DNA of 64,000 nucleotides, from positions 5,569,486 to 5,633,485 of the forward strand of contig NC_092350.1 of NCBI RefSeq assembly GCF_963676685.1, written 5' to 3'. Every line of letters starts with the position of its first letter. The stretch's first letter is position 1. A program made the translations under genes and the position numbers. Source of the stretch: Mytilus edulis. Lineage: Eukaryota > Mollusca > Bivalvia > Mytilida > Mytilidae. Shown piece by piece: positions 23,271 through 35,324 of this stretch. The notes beneath the pieces were generated by a model, which saw only the letters and a list, made by a program, of their open reading frames with translations, was not told where the DNA came from and searched no databases.

Positions 23271-24736
23271 CATCTTACACTGACCTCATTTTCTTAGAAC
23301 ATTGATAATGTTAAGTTAATATGATACTTGTATTAAAATCTTTACATAACACTTACAGAGTTTCAAAAGTAATTTAATGATAAATAAAACCAACCAGACA
23401 TTTCAGGGTGAACCTTCTTGCTTAACAGATCTTAGTCTAGGTTTAAAGTTTTAAAGCATTAATCTGTTTCAAAAACGAACAATGAGTTGCATTAAATTGT
23501 TCCTGTAACTTTTTTATAGCCATTTTGAAAGACAAAGTATCCTGAGCTATATTTTTTAAAATGTTCATTAAGATTTGTTTTTCTAGATAATCATGTTATG
23601 CTCATTGTTGAAGGATATACGGTGACCTGTGGTTGTTTATTTCTATGTCTTTGCTCTCTGGTGGAGAGTTAATTGTCTCATTGACAATTACAACACATCG
23701 TCTTATTTTTATACATAGACTTACTAGTAATTAAGTTTTGGATTCAACATTATTCTTTTTCACTGACAGCATCAGTCTTAAATACTACAACGGGTTATGC
23801 GTATTACCATTTTTTTTTAAACTTCTGAAAAATCTTACATATAAGATTGAAGGGAGGGGGTACATATGATGCCCTCAACTTTAGAAGTTGTGTTATGCTT
23901 AAATTCTTAAAATACTTAGTTCACAAGTAAACTAAATGAGATACCACGTTTTTTTCAACAAATTTTATAATTTTGAAAAAAAAAAAAAAAAATCGAAAAA
24001 AGGGGGGTGGACCATACCCAGAGTGATGATTTTTCATTTTGTACAAGTCTATCTTCATTTACTATATATTTTTGTTTAAAATTAACAAATGCGTGTCAGA
24101 ATTGCACATATAAATGGAATATTTTAGCTTTTTAAGTTACTAAATGTTTAATTATTCATCTGATTGTTAATCTGAATTTTGGTGAAAATTGACAATTTTT
24201 GACTAAAAATTTTTTTTAAAGAAAAAAAAACGCACGACTTTCTTTTTATTTTATGAATATATAGAATGTGGTCTTTCAAAATTTGTCAATGACATTTCAT
24301 GGTATTGTTGGTCTTGGGAGATAAACAGATTTAAAATTTAGGAGTTTTTGAAATTTTTCATTTTCGAAATTTAACACATTTTTAAATGGTTGCTATGGAA
24401 ACAAACTATTTAGTAAATTCAAAATTTTAACGTTTTTGTATAGTAGGGGTTTTGTGTGTCAATACTGTAAATATACATATTGTTTGTATTGATTAACAAT
24501 ATTTCTATGGGACTTTAAATTCCGTTATTTTATATTTTCAAAAAGGGTCTTTCTTCACATATTCAAGCAAAATGTTGATTTGATGGTTACCATGGCAACG
24601 GGCATAATACAGGGAAAATAAAGACAGAATTTTACTCATCTACCAAAGTTCTTATGATATAGGGCAAAAAAAAAATTACTTCTGTGACATGTCATGAATC
24701 ACCTTCTGCATGATTTTTACAAAGACAGGTACTTAA

Positions 24737-26215
24737 GACGGGGAAGGCACCAGGCATTGATTCCAGAGATGTTAAAGACAGACTTAGATACACCATCCAA
24801 AGTACTCCACAATATTTTCCTTGTCATCTGGGAAGAAGGGGACATTCCATCAGACTGGAGCAAAGGCTTGATTGTGAAATTACAAAAGAAAGGCAATCTA
24901 CGGAACTGTGACAACTGGAGAGGGATTACATTACTATCTGTCCCCAGTAAGGTCTTTTGCAAAATTCTTCTAAAAAGAATTGATAAAATTGTGGATAAAA
25001 ACCTCAGAGAAGAACAAGCAGGCTTTAGAAGAGGCAGAGGATGCATTGACCAAATTTTCACTCTGAGGAACATCATCGAACAATGCACTGAATGGATTAA
25101 ACCACTCTTCATTGATTTCATTGACTTCAAAAAGGCCTTTGACAGTATTCATAGAGAAACTCTTTGGAAAACTGTTAAATCATATGGAATTCCACCCAAG
25201 ATATTGATGCTAATAAAAGCCTTCTACAACAGCTTTGAATGCAGTGTCATCCTTGATAGCTCTATCTCAGACTCGTTTGAAGTAAAATCTGGTGTAAGAC
25301 AAGGATGTATTATGTCACCAATCCTATTTTTATTGGCCATTGACTGGATACAAAGAAATAAAACATCAGACAAGAAAAGGGGTATCCAGTGGACCATGTT
25401 TAACCAGCTAGAAGACCTTGATTTTGCTGATGACATTGCCATATTATCAACAACATGGGAACACCTCCAAGAGAAGACCAACATTCTTAACAACTATGCA
25501 AAGCAAACTGGTCTGAATGTCAATGCCAAGAAGACCAAGGTAATGTCAATAAACACTAGAAATACAACACCAATGACAATCAATGATCTGCCAGTGGACA
25601 GTGTTGAAGATTTCACTTACCTTGGAAGCATCATAGGTAAAGACAATGGGACAGGGAAGGATATAAAGGCAAGACTATCTAAGGCACGTGCAACATTTGC
25701 AAGACTTAATACAATCTGGAAGTCCAACCAGTACAGTTTAGGGACCAAACTGCGAATTTACAACAGAAATGTAAAATCTGTCCTACTGTATGGTTCAGGA
25801 ACTTGGCGTGTTTTAGTGAGTGACCTTCAAAAAGTAGATACTTTCCATACTAGCTGCCTAAGAAAAATCAACAAAATATTCTGTCCAAATACAATTAGCA
25901 ACAAAAGCCTTTTGAAGAAATGCAATGCTAAGAGTATAACAGCAGAAATCAAACAACGAAGATTTAGATGGTTAGGCCATGTACTGAGAATGCCACAACA
26001 TCGCACACCTAAAACAGCTCTATTGGACACCACCAGGAAAAAAGAAACCAGGGAGACCAAGAATCACCTGGCGAAGAACCGTAACAGCAGAATTAGAAGC
26101 AATGGGCTACACCTGGGGCCAAGCCCAGTACATGGCTAATGACATAGAGAAGTGGAGGCAGTTTGTTGTGGCCTTATGTCTCACTTGGGATGAAGACGAT
26201 AAGAGAACAGATATA
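24737..26215 (+). pseudogene. LINE 3' half: reverse transcriptase, decayed
   Basis: This continues the LINE cut at 18800. RT motifs in order are DNWRGITLLSVPSKVF, EEQAGFRRGRGCIDQI, FIDFKKAFDSIHRETLW (motif A Asp), SGVRQGCIMSPILFLLAID (motif B), LDFADDIAIL (catalytic FADD near 25423-25434), FTYLGSIIGK and a C-terminal RRFRWLGHVLRM. The copy has a frameshift just after the insertion (about 24760). A second near 26030 moves the final block (GRPRITWRRT ... QAQYMANDIEKW) into another frame, ending about 26215. The ATG at 24694 lies in the inserted element and is not the LINE start. It is non-functional by these breaks and by the 5.9-kb insertion. Confidence 0.88.
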
Positions 26216-26289
26216 TGCGTTCAACAAAGTCACCAAATTCTGAATTATTTAGTGAGAGAACATCATCTATAAAGCGGAAAGTAAAGTTA

Positions 26290-26480
26290 AAGGATATAAC
26301 TACCTTCCTTTCTTTTTCCTAAGAGGTTTATGTATGAAGTCAGCCTCATAAAAATAAAGGAACTGGTCGATAAGAAGAGAGGCACAATTGGTTCCCGTGG
26401 GACTGTCGATAGTTTATTGAAGAACACATCCTCCAAACGTAACAAATATGTCTCCAATCAAGAAATCAAGTAACTTGATA
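26290..26480 (-). pseudogene. Reverse-transcriptase palm fragment (dispersed family)
   Basis: The minus strand encodes FLIGDIFVTFGGCVLQ, a stop, then TIDSPTGTNCASLLIDQ and FLYFYEADFIHKPL. The pattern FGG...Q.T...P.GTNCA.L..D.FLY.YEA.F fits the motif-B area of the family whose C-terminus lies at 34854-35235 (family assignment from memory). The stop and lost upstream part make it dead. Confidence 0.65.
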
Positions 26481-26499
26481 ATGTCAGTTTCAGAGAATT

Positions 26500-27975
26500 A
26501 ATCTTTTGATTCTCAAACTTTCTCACTCCCTTGGCCACAAAAACACACACATACACACATACAGTCGATGCCTGATGCAGAAGTTCTGTTCATAATATAT
26601 CTAACAAAACACAATAAGTTCATATTTTCTTATATCTTGTATTGTAAAATCCCTACCTGCTTAGGAATTTGAATAACTATGGTCATTACACGTAGATCTT
26701 TATGTACTCGAAGTAACTGAAAGTTGGTTGATTGATTGGTTGATTATTTAACGTTCAGTAGTAATAAGTTCTGAAATGTTTAGGACATAAACAAATTTAC
26801 AATAAATACATGATGAAATTTGGAAGTGTCATTGGAAAATGAGGGTTAATTGGATATGAACAGAAATTGTGCTTTGAGCACACCACCTACGGACCTAGTG
26901 TTCTGAACGTAAGAGAGCGTGACATTCTCGTCCACATTCTGACCAGACATTACTAGTATTGCGTACTTATACATCCCGTACAGCGAAACGGACACCTTAC
27001 TTTTGCAAGAGTTTTTGAGCATGTTGAGGTTTATTCAAGTATTTGTTGTTAGAATTGATATGGTCGGAACTAAAGTTCTAGTTTGTAGTTTATATATAAG
27101 GTGGAATATAATGTTCATACAATTCTATTCATTTCTCATTTCACTTAGGATGAAAGATTAGTTACGATACCGTTGTCAGGTCATTAAAGATTGCATATTT
27201 TGGCTTTAATATTGATTCACTTATAGGGTCTTTGCATCGGAAATAATCACATTTACTCTAAAACCAGTTGTTTGTCATGATACAGGTTATGTTCTTCTCA
27301 TATACTTTATGCTGATATGATACCAAACCCCTAACGGGAGGGATTGTGCTTGATATTAATATAATGAAGACATAATTTTTCAATCAGTATAATTGAGGTC
27401 AAGAGCTGGCTTATCAGTAACTGCTAGTAGTCCTTTGTTAATTTATGTATCATTGTCATTTCGATTCGTTTCTTTTGTTACCTATTCTGATATCAGACTC
27501 GGACTTCGTTCTCAGTGTATGTAAAGTGCGGATCCTAAAATATCATTTTCACTGTATATGCCAGAAATTTTTGATGAAGAATGATAAATAAACAGACGAC
27601 TTTTTTTTTATTTTTCAAGAAAATGAAGAAAATTGGTTAAAAAGTATATGTTAAGAAACACATAATACTAATAAAACAAAGTAAGAGATGCGAACGGGTT
27701 TTTTCGCGCCTAAATCCAAATAGCTGTGAAATATATACCAAAATAGGTGAATATTTAGGACATTTCACGAACAGATCGTGCAGGTATTTTATAACTAACA
27801 GGTAAGATGTTGTTGCAGACATTCCACTATGATGCTTTCTTTATTCGAGTCATGTTTACTGTCGAATAACGATACTATTCTTTCATTTTCACTGTAGAGC
27901 GATTCATTAGTATTGTATATGCGGCGCATTTTCACTGTATGATATATTTTTTTTTATCTATTACAGCGTATTTTT
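26500..27975. other. Stretch without a supported gene
   Basis: No gene, RNA or repeat boundary was recognised. There is a (CA)-rich run near 26545-26565, a GGTTGATTGATTGG word near 26725, and otherwise AT-rich sequence with only short accidental frames. Confidence 0.5.
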
Positions 27976-27979
27976 TTAA

Positions 27980-28195
27980 GCATGTAAAGCAAGACTTTAG
28001 TTAGCGTGCTTGCTTTTTTTTTTGTACAATCATTATGATAACACCCAATTTAATTCAAATATAATAATTATATATCAATACAGGTTAAACTATGCCGATA
28101 CATATTGTTTAAAGATGTCAATCTTATTTACAAAGTTTGTATAAACCATTATACAAACTAAGCAATCAAGTCAACCAAAGTTTTGCTTTACATGC
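27980..28195. mobile_element. ~216-bp MITE-like inverted repeat
   Basis: The left end GCATGTAAAGCAAGACTTT (27980-27998) pairs with the right end AAAGTTTTGCTTTACATGC (28177-28195). The similarity continues inward (TAGTTAGCGTGCTTGC against CAATCAAGTCAACCA in inverse). The interior has no ORF. A clear target duplication was not found. Confidence 0.6.
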
Positions 28196-28199
28196 ATTA

Positions 28200-31105
28200 G
28201 GAAATTAGCTGTAAAGCCTTAATTTAGCCGACTTGCTCAAACAATAGATAAAGTAAGAGACGGATTTGATAAAATTTAACTTACGGAGGAAAGTTTGGTT
28301 TTAAAACACTCTAAATAAATTCAATAGAAATAACATTTATTTCAAATGTATTCCATTTTTAAAATTTCTTATGAATCGTATAAGGATCTTTATCCTTGTT
28401 TTTTTTTTATCCATTTCCATATCCTTGTTTTTTTATCCGTTTCCATGACACTTCACCACTAATTACGTACATCTTGATAAAGATTGAATCGTTGGTTTTC
28501 CCGTTTAAAAGGTTTTACACTGGGGCCCTTTATAACTTGCTGTTCGGTGTGAGTCAAGACTCCATGTTGAAGACCGTATTTTGACGTATAAAGGTATACT
28601 TTTATAAATTGTGACTCGTTTTGAGAGTTGTCTCATTGTCACAAATGACATCTTATCTATCTGTGGCTCAACCCGAAACGAGACGGGATAAAAAGGGATA
28701 AAAAACACACTTTTTTAATATATTTATAATGGGCTTAATATGAATTTTTTTGTAAGCGTGACACGTGATAGTCGAATGATTGTGTCGTGAAAACGAGAAA
28801 TAAAGTATAGCGCGACACGGAAAATTTCAAAAAATGAGAACTGCATAGTATAAGCGGGATACGGGAATCTGATAAAGCAGTAAGCGGGATCAGGGATCAG
28901 ACCCCCCCCCCCCCCAATGAGACCCCAGAATAAGATATTTTTTTTTATCTTCATCCTATTGTTACAGCCATGCCTTCAATAACACATGTATCCAATGCAT
29001 GCATTTTTATAGACAAAAGACCTTATGGATATTTGGGGTTCTTTGACATGCTGAATCTAACCTTGTATCCAGTTTGGGGATTTTTACCAAGTTACCGAAA
29101 TAGCCCACATAGAGGTCCAAAGGGTCTAAGATCATCAAACATGAATTGTAGCATGCATGTTGTGTACAATTACCCAAATGTGCATTGTTTGACCTCTGTG
29201 GTAGTATCCACTCGCGGATCTAGAAATTTTTATAAGTAGGTGTCCAATGACTACTTAAGAGGGGGCCCGCTCCAGTTATTCCATATAAAAGTAACCAAAT
29301 GTTTTCCCAAAAAGGGGGCAACCCTCTGTCCCCCTAAATCCTCCTCTGGTATTGAGCTGTTCATTACGGATAATTTTTGTTTGTATCAAGGGTGCTCTAC
29401 TTCACGTACCAATGCAAACAAAAAAGTTCGCCCACACCTTACCTTTCATGTTTAAATGACTGTGGATAATTTATGTCGCATACCGTTTCACCTTGTACAG
29501 TTAAAATCATGCAAGCAACAATCGAATGAAAAACATTTGTTCTACCAAAACTGTCTTTTTCAGAATATGGAAATTAAAGCAGTTGAGGGTACAACTGGGG
29601 AAAGTTAATCTTTTATAAGCGTTTCTGTCACCATTGCGTTTCAAGATGCATATTTTTCTGTTCGCAAGTGTATTTATTGCGTGGAAGATAACATCCTCAA
29701 ATGTACTCGTCTCTATTTTACACAGACTGCACTTAAACTCCGCAATATCAATCTTTGACTTAAAAAAAATACAGAAATATCTTTTAATTTTTTTTTTAAA
29801 TCAAGGAAAAACGTAATTTGAAGAATACAATATGACATTTTGAGAAGCGTTTTTGTTACAAGTTTGAAAACCTATATATTTGATAAAGAATGAATGAGGA
29901 GTTTGTATTTCAATTTGAAAATACATTTATCATAAATTCTAAAGTCATCAACTAAGTTTTTTCATTTGTTTCAAGTTCATTTATCACATAATTCTACAAT
30001 AAAAATTCCTCGCATCTTCGAAAATTCCACATCAGAAATGACTGCACTAACAGTGATAATTCATCGCATCTATAGTTAAAATGGATCGCTTTCAAAAATG
30101 GATATGCTATATTATGTTGCTTTTATAACACTTATTTGAACTTTAATGCTATGTTTGTACATAAAAAAGACATATCACAATGAAAATATGTAAAAACTTT
30201 CCTTCAAATCAATTAATTTGGTATTTTCAAAACGTAAACAAATACAGTTTTCCCATGATCCTTTATTCTACAATAGACATACCCGCATATGACAGTGAAA
30301 ATGAACTAGATGGATTCGCACTTTATATACACTGGTTCTACTATGCGTATAGCTGTGTATTCGTTTTTTTTACGTTCGTTAGAGTATATTGGTAAAGGGA
30401 AGGGATGAAATCTCACTAAACATGTTTAACCCCGCCGCATTTATGCTCCTGTCCCAAGTTACGAGCCTCTGGCCTTTGTTAGTCTTGTAATGAATTTTTA
30501 TTTTAGTTAATTTATATATTTTGGAGATAAATATGACGTCCAATATCACTGAACTAGTACATATTTTTGTTTAGGGATCCAGCTGAAGCACGCCTTCGGA
30601 TGCGGGATATTTTCGCTGTGTTAAAGAACCATTGGTGGCCTTCGGCTGTTTACTGCTCTTTGTTCGGGTTGTATCTTTTACGCATTTCTATTCTCAATTT
30701 TAGTGTTCCAATGACATTTGATGATTAAGGAGTTTTGACGAGTTCAAGTGCGTCTGCAGATAACATTGTCATTATTGTTTAATAAAAAAAGTGTTTGAGA
30801 AAAAATAAATATATGTAGGCTCGTGACTGCAGTGCCTGTAGTGCCTTTCGGCAGCTACGCCCCGTTTTTTTTTTAAATTTCTTCGATGCTGTTCTATAAT
30901 CTGTCCAATGAATTGAATAAACACAAGTTTATTATCAATTTATAAATTTTTTTTTAAACGTTTTTATCAATATATAAATTAACCAAAGTAACATTCAGAT
31001 ATGTTGCATATTTTAAAAAGGAACATTGCATAGTTTTCTATTTTATCGAACTTAGTTTTGTATGATTATTAAGGTTTTCTGAAGTTTATGCATTTCTTTT
31101 TTTTA
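28200..31105. other. Repeat-bearing stretch without a confirmed gene
   Basis: A frame at 28970-29239 follows an acceptor-like TTGTTACAG but resembles nothing I know and runs into repeat sequence. A GCGGATCTAG-headed repeat fragment is at 29213-29340. A dispersed block (GAAGCACGCCTTCGGATGCG ... GTGGCCTTCGGCTGTTTAC) is at 30585-30720. A poly-C run is at 28902-28915. Otherwise AT-rich. Confidence 0.45.
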
Positions 31106-31114
31106 TCTATTTAG

Positions 31115-31524
31115 ATATGGCAGTACAGATGGAAGTTTATAGGCTCTTAAGAGAATTCGAAGACCCAACTATTGACCTAATTGCCAAAGCTCCTAATCAG
31201 CCAAGTTCAATTGTACATCATGTTGCATATGGATCCTACCATGAATCCCGCTTTATTTCGACTTGTGGTTCACTAAATGATGCTATGACCTTCAGAGCAA
31301 TCAATCAATACAAAGGATACAAGAATGGACCAATTGTTAAGATTAGCATCGTTGATGGAATGCCTTTCTATGACCTTAATAATCCTTATCAAATAAAAAT
31401 AATTTTGCAAGCCGAAGGCTTTAAGTTTTCACAACAAACCATTGGCAAATTTCTTTCTTTCGCTGAAGCACGCCACGAAGTGCTAATAGAAGACCGTGTT
31501 CCTCGCGGGAACTTGGATGTTTAG
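31115..31524 (+). CDS. ADP-ribosyltransferase-like small protein, copy 1 (3' exon)
   Basis: The frame follows a good polypyrimidine acceptor (TTTTTTTTATCTATTTAG), so an upstream exon is likely; a start at ATG 31117 would give 135 residues. The protein has VYRLLREFEDP, then IAKAPNQPSSIVHHVAYGS, SRFISTCGSLNDAMTF, GPIVKISIVDGMPFYDL and EVLIEDRVPRGNLDV. R near the N-terminus, H.V..GS, a strand with FIST and a late E on a strand resemble the layout of ADP-ribosyltransferase-like folds and of DUF7587-type proteins. This is from memory and is an inference. No signal peptide or membrane segment is seen. The neighbour at 31712 is a paralogue. Confidence 0.65.
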
Positions 31525-31711
31525 ATTTTGTTTATTTCATTTCACATCTGTACCTTTTCTATAAACTTAAATATAAGTTTAAAAGCGTTGATCGTAAAAA
31601 ACTAGGGGATTTCAACCCCGAATCCCCCTTGTGGTTCAGCCACTGCACGATTTCAGCTAGTATAGTGTTACATATGTGTTGGACAGTTGTGCGTCATAGT
31701 TTTACAAGAAG

Positions 31712-32098
31712 ATGTTACTTCCGACCATTACTGTGAATCCAGCGAATGGCCTCTCTGCTAAAGCTCCTAACCATCCAAGTTCAGTTGTGTATCATGTTGC
31801 GTATGGATCCTACAAAGAATCCCGCTTTATATCAGCCTGTGGTTCCCTAGAATATGTTATTAACTTTAGAGCAAAAAATCAACAAAATAATGGACCGATT
31901 GTTAAGATCAGTATTACTGAGGGAATGACCTTTTACGACCTACGTAATTATGATCAAAGACAGGATATTTTGGTGTCGGAAAACGTGAATCATTCACAAG
32001 ATACCATAGACTGGTTCCATTCTTTCGCTGGGTCGTTTCAGGAAGTTCTTTTAGAAGATAGCGTTCCTCCCGAGAACACCGTTGTCATGAATGTGTAG
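31712..32098 (+). CDS. ADP-ribosyltransferase-like small protein, copy 2
   Basis: This is a tandem paralogue of the preceding frame, roughly half identical: GLSAKAPNHPSSVVYHVAYG, SRFISACGSLEYVINF, NGPIVKISITEGMTFYDL and EVLLEDSVPPENTVVMNV. It starts at ATG 31712 with an N-terminus unlike copy 1, lacking the VYR segment. A short VLQED-like stretch is readable in another frame just upstream, so the N-terminus may be frameshifted, or a separate first exon may be used. It could be a young pseudogene. Function unproven. Confidence 0.55.
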   Translation: MLLPTITVNPANGLSAKAPNHPSSVVYHVAYGSYKESRFISACGSLEYVINFRAKNQQNNGPIVKISITEGMTFYDLRNYDQRQDILVSENVNHSQDTIDWFHSFAGSFQEVLLEDSVPPENTVVMNV

Positions 32099-32099
32099 A

Positions 32100-34250
32100 T
32101 ATGCTTTAGCATTGAGTGCATGAAAGACTTTGTCTTGAAAAATATAAAGACTTTTTTAATTGAACTATTTCCGTTTGTAATGTTACTGAAATGAAGTCTG
32201 GAAATAATTTTTACTTTTTAATGATCAGAGATATTTAAAAAACATATGCATGAGATAAAGACAAAAATTAACAGATTTTGATTTTATTGTGAATATTTTT
32301 CAAGCTATTACAGGTTATAGGTTATTGCGAATAAGACGAAAATAACGTGAGTAGTTTGGAGAGAAGTTAGAAAGATTTATAATGAGACGTCTACTCTCAG
32401 TTTACTTATAACGTTGCCTAAAAATTATATGAATCTGAAATTTTGAAAGAGGCAAAGACAAAAATTTAATGTGAAATTTTTGAATAAATAACAAAATAAA
32501 GAAGAAAATATATGCGATACATAATACACCTGTGATAATATATGTTATGATTATTCCAAATTTTGTAAACGTAAAGCATGTTGTTGTTATTATTTTTATG
32601 TTATGTATATGTTTTTATATTTCGTTTTAAGTTTTTTAAATGCTGAATCAAAATAAATCTGATTTTCTTATCTTATCTTATCTCATCTTACATGTCTCAG
32701 ACACGGCCAGGTTTGTTTGTATACATAATTTTAGACTCTTTTAACCTGTCATTGGTATTATTTTTTAAAAGCTTTTTTTATACGTTTCCAATGCTAGCTT
32801 TTTTCAAATTAAACATAAAATCTGTTTTTAAACGACTGGTTCGTAGATAGACCAAATACATACCATATTTCTCAAATAAGCTAATTTTAATTTCCAACAA
32901 ATGTACACCTAAAGTAAGAAATAAGATTGAGTTGTTACTCCTTCTGTTGTGTTACAAAAATAAAACGATTTGAAACAAGCAAATTTTACAACTTAATTGA
33001 ATTTGTTAAAAAAAATATTCATTCCGGTAACATTTTCCTGTTAAAATCTTCCTTGTAGTTGAATGTAAAAGTTCGATTGTCAGCAACACGGAAACAACTA
33101 TTATCGACTGATTCCTAGAAAGACAAAATAAATTACATTTACAGTAGTTGTTGGTATAAATCTATAATTTACAAAAACTGTACACATGTTGTAATTCTTC
33201 CTTTAGTATTACAAAAGTAAAACAATTCTTTTTGATTTACTTTATAAGTGAGTTTGGCCGTAAAACAAGTTGACGTCCAGCTAATATTCTCTGTGTTACA
33301 ATTGCTCTTCTTCGGCTCAGTTTCGTTAATCTCCAAACGAATGAAACAAGCCTCATGATCATATGCATATATATGAGATAACCCCCAGTTTTTAGCAGGG
33401 TTCGTGTTGCTCAGCTTTCGTATCTTTAGTTTTTAAGACTTGCTTGGCTTTTGTGCGTTTTGGCCTCCCTTTACTTACCATCATGTCCGTGGTGCAGTAA
33501 AAACGATACCTTGACCTTCAACAATATTGTCTTTGTATGATTTGTAGAAGTCATGTTATATTTAATATAGATTAGTGTTTAATAATTGGTAGAATCTTGA
33601 TAGCTTAGTCCAGGACTGCTAATCTTGACCAGTTTTTGATCAAGTCCATAAGTGAAGCTTTTCTTCCTATAGTCGATTAGTTTTCGATGGTTTTTATCAT
33701 AAACAACGCCATGACAAGAACGAAAAACACAGATTGAAAAAACTAAGACTTAAGAAATCAAAACGCAATCAAAAACGGAGGCTAATCTTAGGTGCATCTG
33801 CAGGATTGGCACTACAAGCTCCCTATCTTACAGTGTTACACCTATACTCCTTAATATTCATCAGTTTATATAAAGTGAAACAGACAGTAAATAAAACCGG
33901 ATTGGTGATTCAATTTTATCTAGCACTAAGATACAAAAAAATGTTAACCTACAGTTAAAAGATACTCGAGGATCAATCTAGTTTAAATATCGATATCTGA
34001 TTTCGTTATCCATTATATGTAAACTTTGCAAACCTATTGTGATGATTTTGTATCTAAGGTTAAATTGTTTACATTGGTACAGTTCGGCAGAAGCCTTATT
34101 TTATGTTTTTGTATAAACTATAATAAACTAATAAACGAATCAGATGTTTCGCGGGTAAACTTTGGGTCAGGTCAAATTTGAAGGGGTGTTCCAAAGGAAA
34201 CTGTCAATACGAGTAATGAGACACATTGGAAGAACACCCCTCCATCAATA
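32100..34250. other. Stretch without a supported gene
   Basis: A possible 3' flank of the small paralogues is followed by AT-rich sequence. A GGGTTCGTGTTGCTCAG block at 33400 belongs to the retroelement tail family. Basic residues fill a frame at 33734-33958, but it has no homologue I recognise. Confidence 0.45.
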
Positions 34251-34269
34251 ATGGTACGGCTACCATTAG

Positions 34270-34784
34270 GGTATATAAGCAGGTGAGATTCCTAGCTCAG
34301 GGTCGATTGTCATAAGTCTTCGGAGACATAAGAACAATAAAGATAAAAAAAACAACATAAGAACAAGGTATTATTTGACTAATCACCACATTTAGTTAAA
34401 CATGTCAGGCAGAGGTGGATCGTTATGACCTCAAGCAGTGAGTCATGCTCACCTTCGTTGTTGACTGGCGATATCTTCACCATTGTACACTTACTTGTAC
34501 ATCAAACCGCCAACTGGGACCTCTCAGCAAGGAATGGAGATTGCAAGCTAGTAATAAGATGGAAAAAGTCCAGACAACATGAAGTGCAGACCGAGTCACC
34601 TACAATACAAAAGACACGGAAACGGTCATCAGAAGCTAGATCAGACAGGAACAAACGCCGTCTAGAAGCTTACATAGCTAAGAAGTCCGCACCATCGACG
34701 TCCACACCAACGACAAAAAATACGGACTTGTACGTTTACAAGCTGAACCGTATTGTACCGTATAGGACAAGAGTGAGTCTGTGA
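34270..34784 (+). CDS. Possible ORF1-like protein of a dispersed retroelement, with TATA box
   Basis: A TATA-like GTATATAAGCAG (34271-34282) precedes a leader. The ATG at 34425 opens 119 residues with LLVHQTANWDLSARNGD, CKLVIRWKKS and a basic tail KKTRKRSSEARSDRNKRR-like (KRSSEARSDRNKRRLEAY). The reverse-transcriptase remnant 70 bp downstream suggests both once belonged to one element. The ATG at 34403 opens a frame that stops almost at once. I recognise no functional domain; the basic stretch could bind nucleic acid. It may be a decayed gene. Confidence 0.4.
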
Positions 34785-34853
34785 CCACCTTGTAAAGTAC
34801 ATAATTGTACCAATGGAACAAACACAAGTGTGTAAACTTGTAAGAATACAAAT

Positions 34854-35235
34854 TTGTATCAGTGTTTTTCATATCTTAACTTACATCTAGAAATTGACAA
34901 TGAGGGTCGGTTGGAAACAAAACTTTACGACAAAAGAGATGATTTCAGCTTTCCAATTGTGAACTTTACATTTCTAAGTAGCAACATTCCAGAAGCACCT
35001 GCATACGGGGTATATGTCTCCCAATTGATACAATATTCCCGTGCTTGCATTCCCTATCATGATTTTCTTGAGAGGGTTGCTGCTCACAAGGAAGCTATTA
35101 AACCAAGAGTTCCAAATGGTGAAGTTGAAATCATCCCTTCGTAAATTTTACGGACGCCCTCACGAGTTGGTTGACCGTTATGGAATAATCGTTTCACAAA
35201 TGATATCGGATATGTTCCTTACGTCGTAACTACAA
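34854..35235 (+). pseudogene. Reverse-transcriptase C-terminal remnant
   Basis: The first frame gives YLNLHLEIDNEGRLETKLYD, KRDDFSFPIVNFTFLSSN, APAYGVYVSQLIQYSRAC and a DFLER. At about 35068 the family sequence jumps to another frame (RGLLLTRKLLNQEFQMVKLK ... RKFYGRPHELVDRYGIIVSQ), so there is a one-base frameshift. The palm domain upstream is missing. I recall this family as RT-bearing but cannot place it firmly among LINE, Penelope or other groups. Confidence 0.75.
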
Positions 35236-35324
35236 TCCCCTTCCCTTTCATGAATGTGACTTACCGAATTCGACTATTTACCAGATTTGTTATCACATAA
35301 GCAACACGACGGGTGCCACATGTG

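Larger units (their letters stand above)
18805..24732. mobile_element. 5.9-kb TTAA-inserted element with ~800-bp inverted ends
   Basis: TTAA at 18801-18804 and again at 24733-24736 flank inverted ends GTACCGGTCTTTGTAA and (reverse complement) GTACCTGTCTTTGTAA. Diverged inverted similarity continues inward for roughly 800 bp (18805 to ~19620 against ~23880 to 24732). Shared blocks are GGTTGCCATGGAAACC, AGTTTGTTTCCATAGCAACC, CCCAAGACCAACAATACCATG and TTTGTCAATGACATTTCATG read in reverse. Joining the flanks at one TTAA closes the LINE linker, confirming a precise insertion. No transposase is encoded and the middle is made of other nested repeats. The TTAA target is the hallmark of piggyBac-type transposition, which is an inference; ends this long are also foldback-like. 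Confidence 0.85.

Noticed and set aside
24694..24736. Start of the LINE reverse-transcriptase ORF at the ATG 24694
   Set aside because: The first residues come from the inverted end of the inserted TTAA element; LINE sequence starts at 24737.
28970..29239. Exon after TTGTTACAG
   Set aside because: No recognisable domain; the frame runs into repeat sequence and has no partner exon.
33734..33958. Lysine/arginine-rich frame as a small gene
   Set aside because: No homologue recognised, and a stop lies just upstream of the first residues in the leading sequence.
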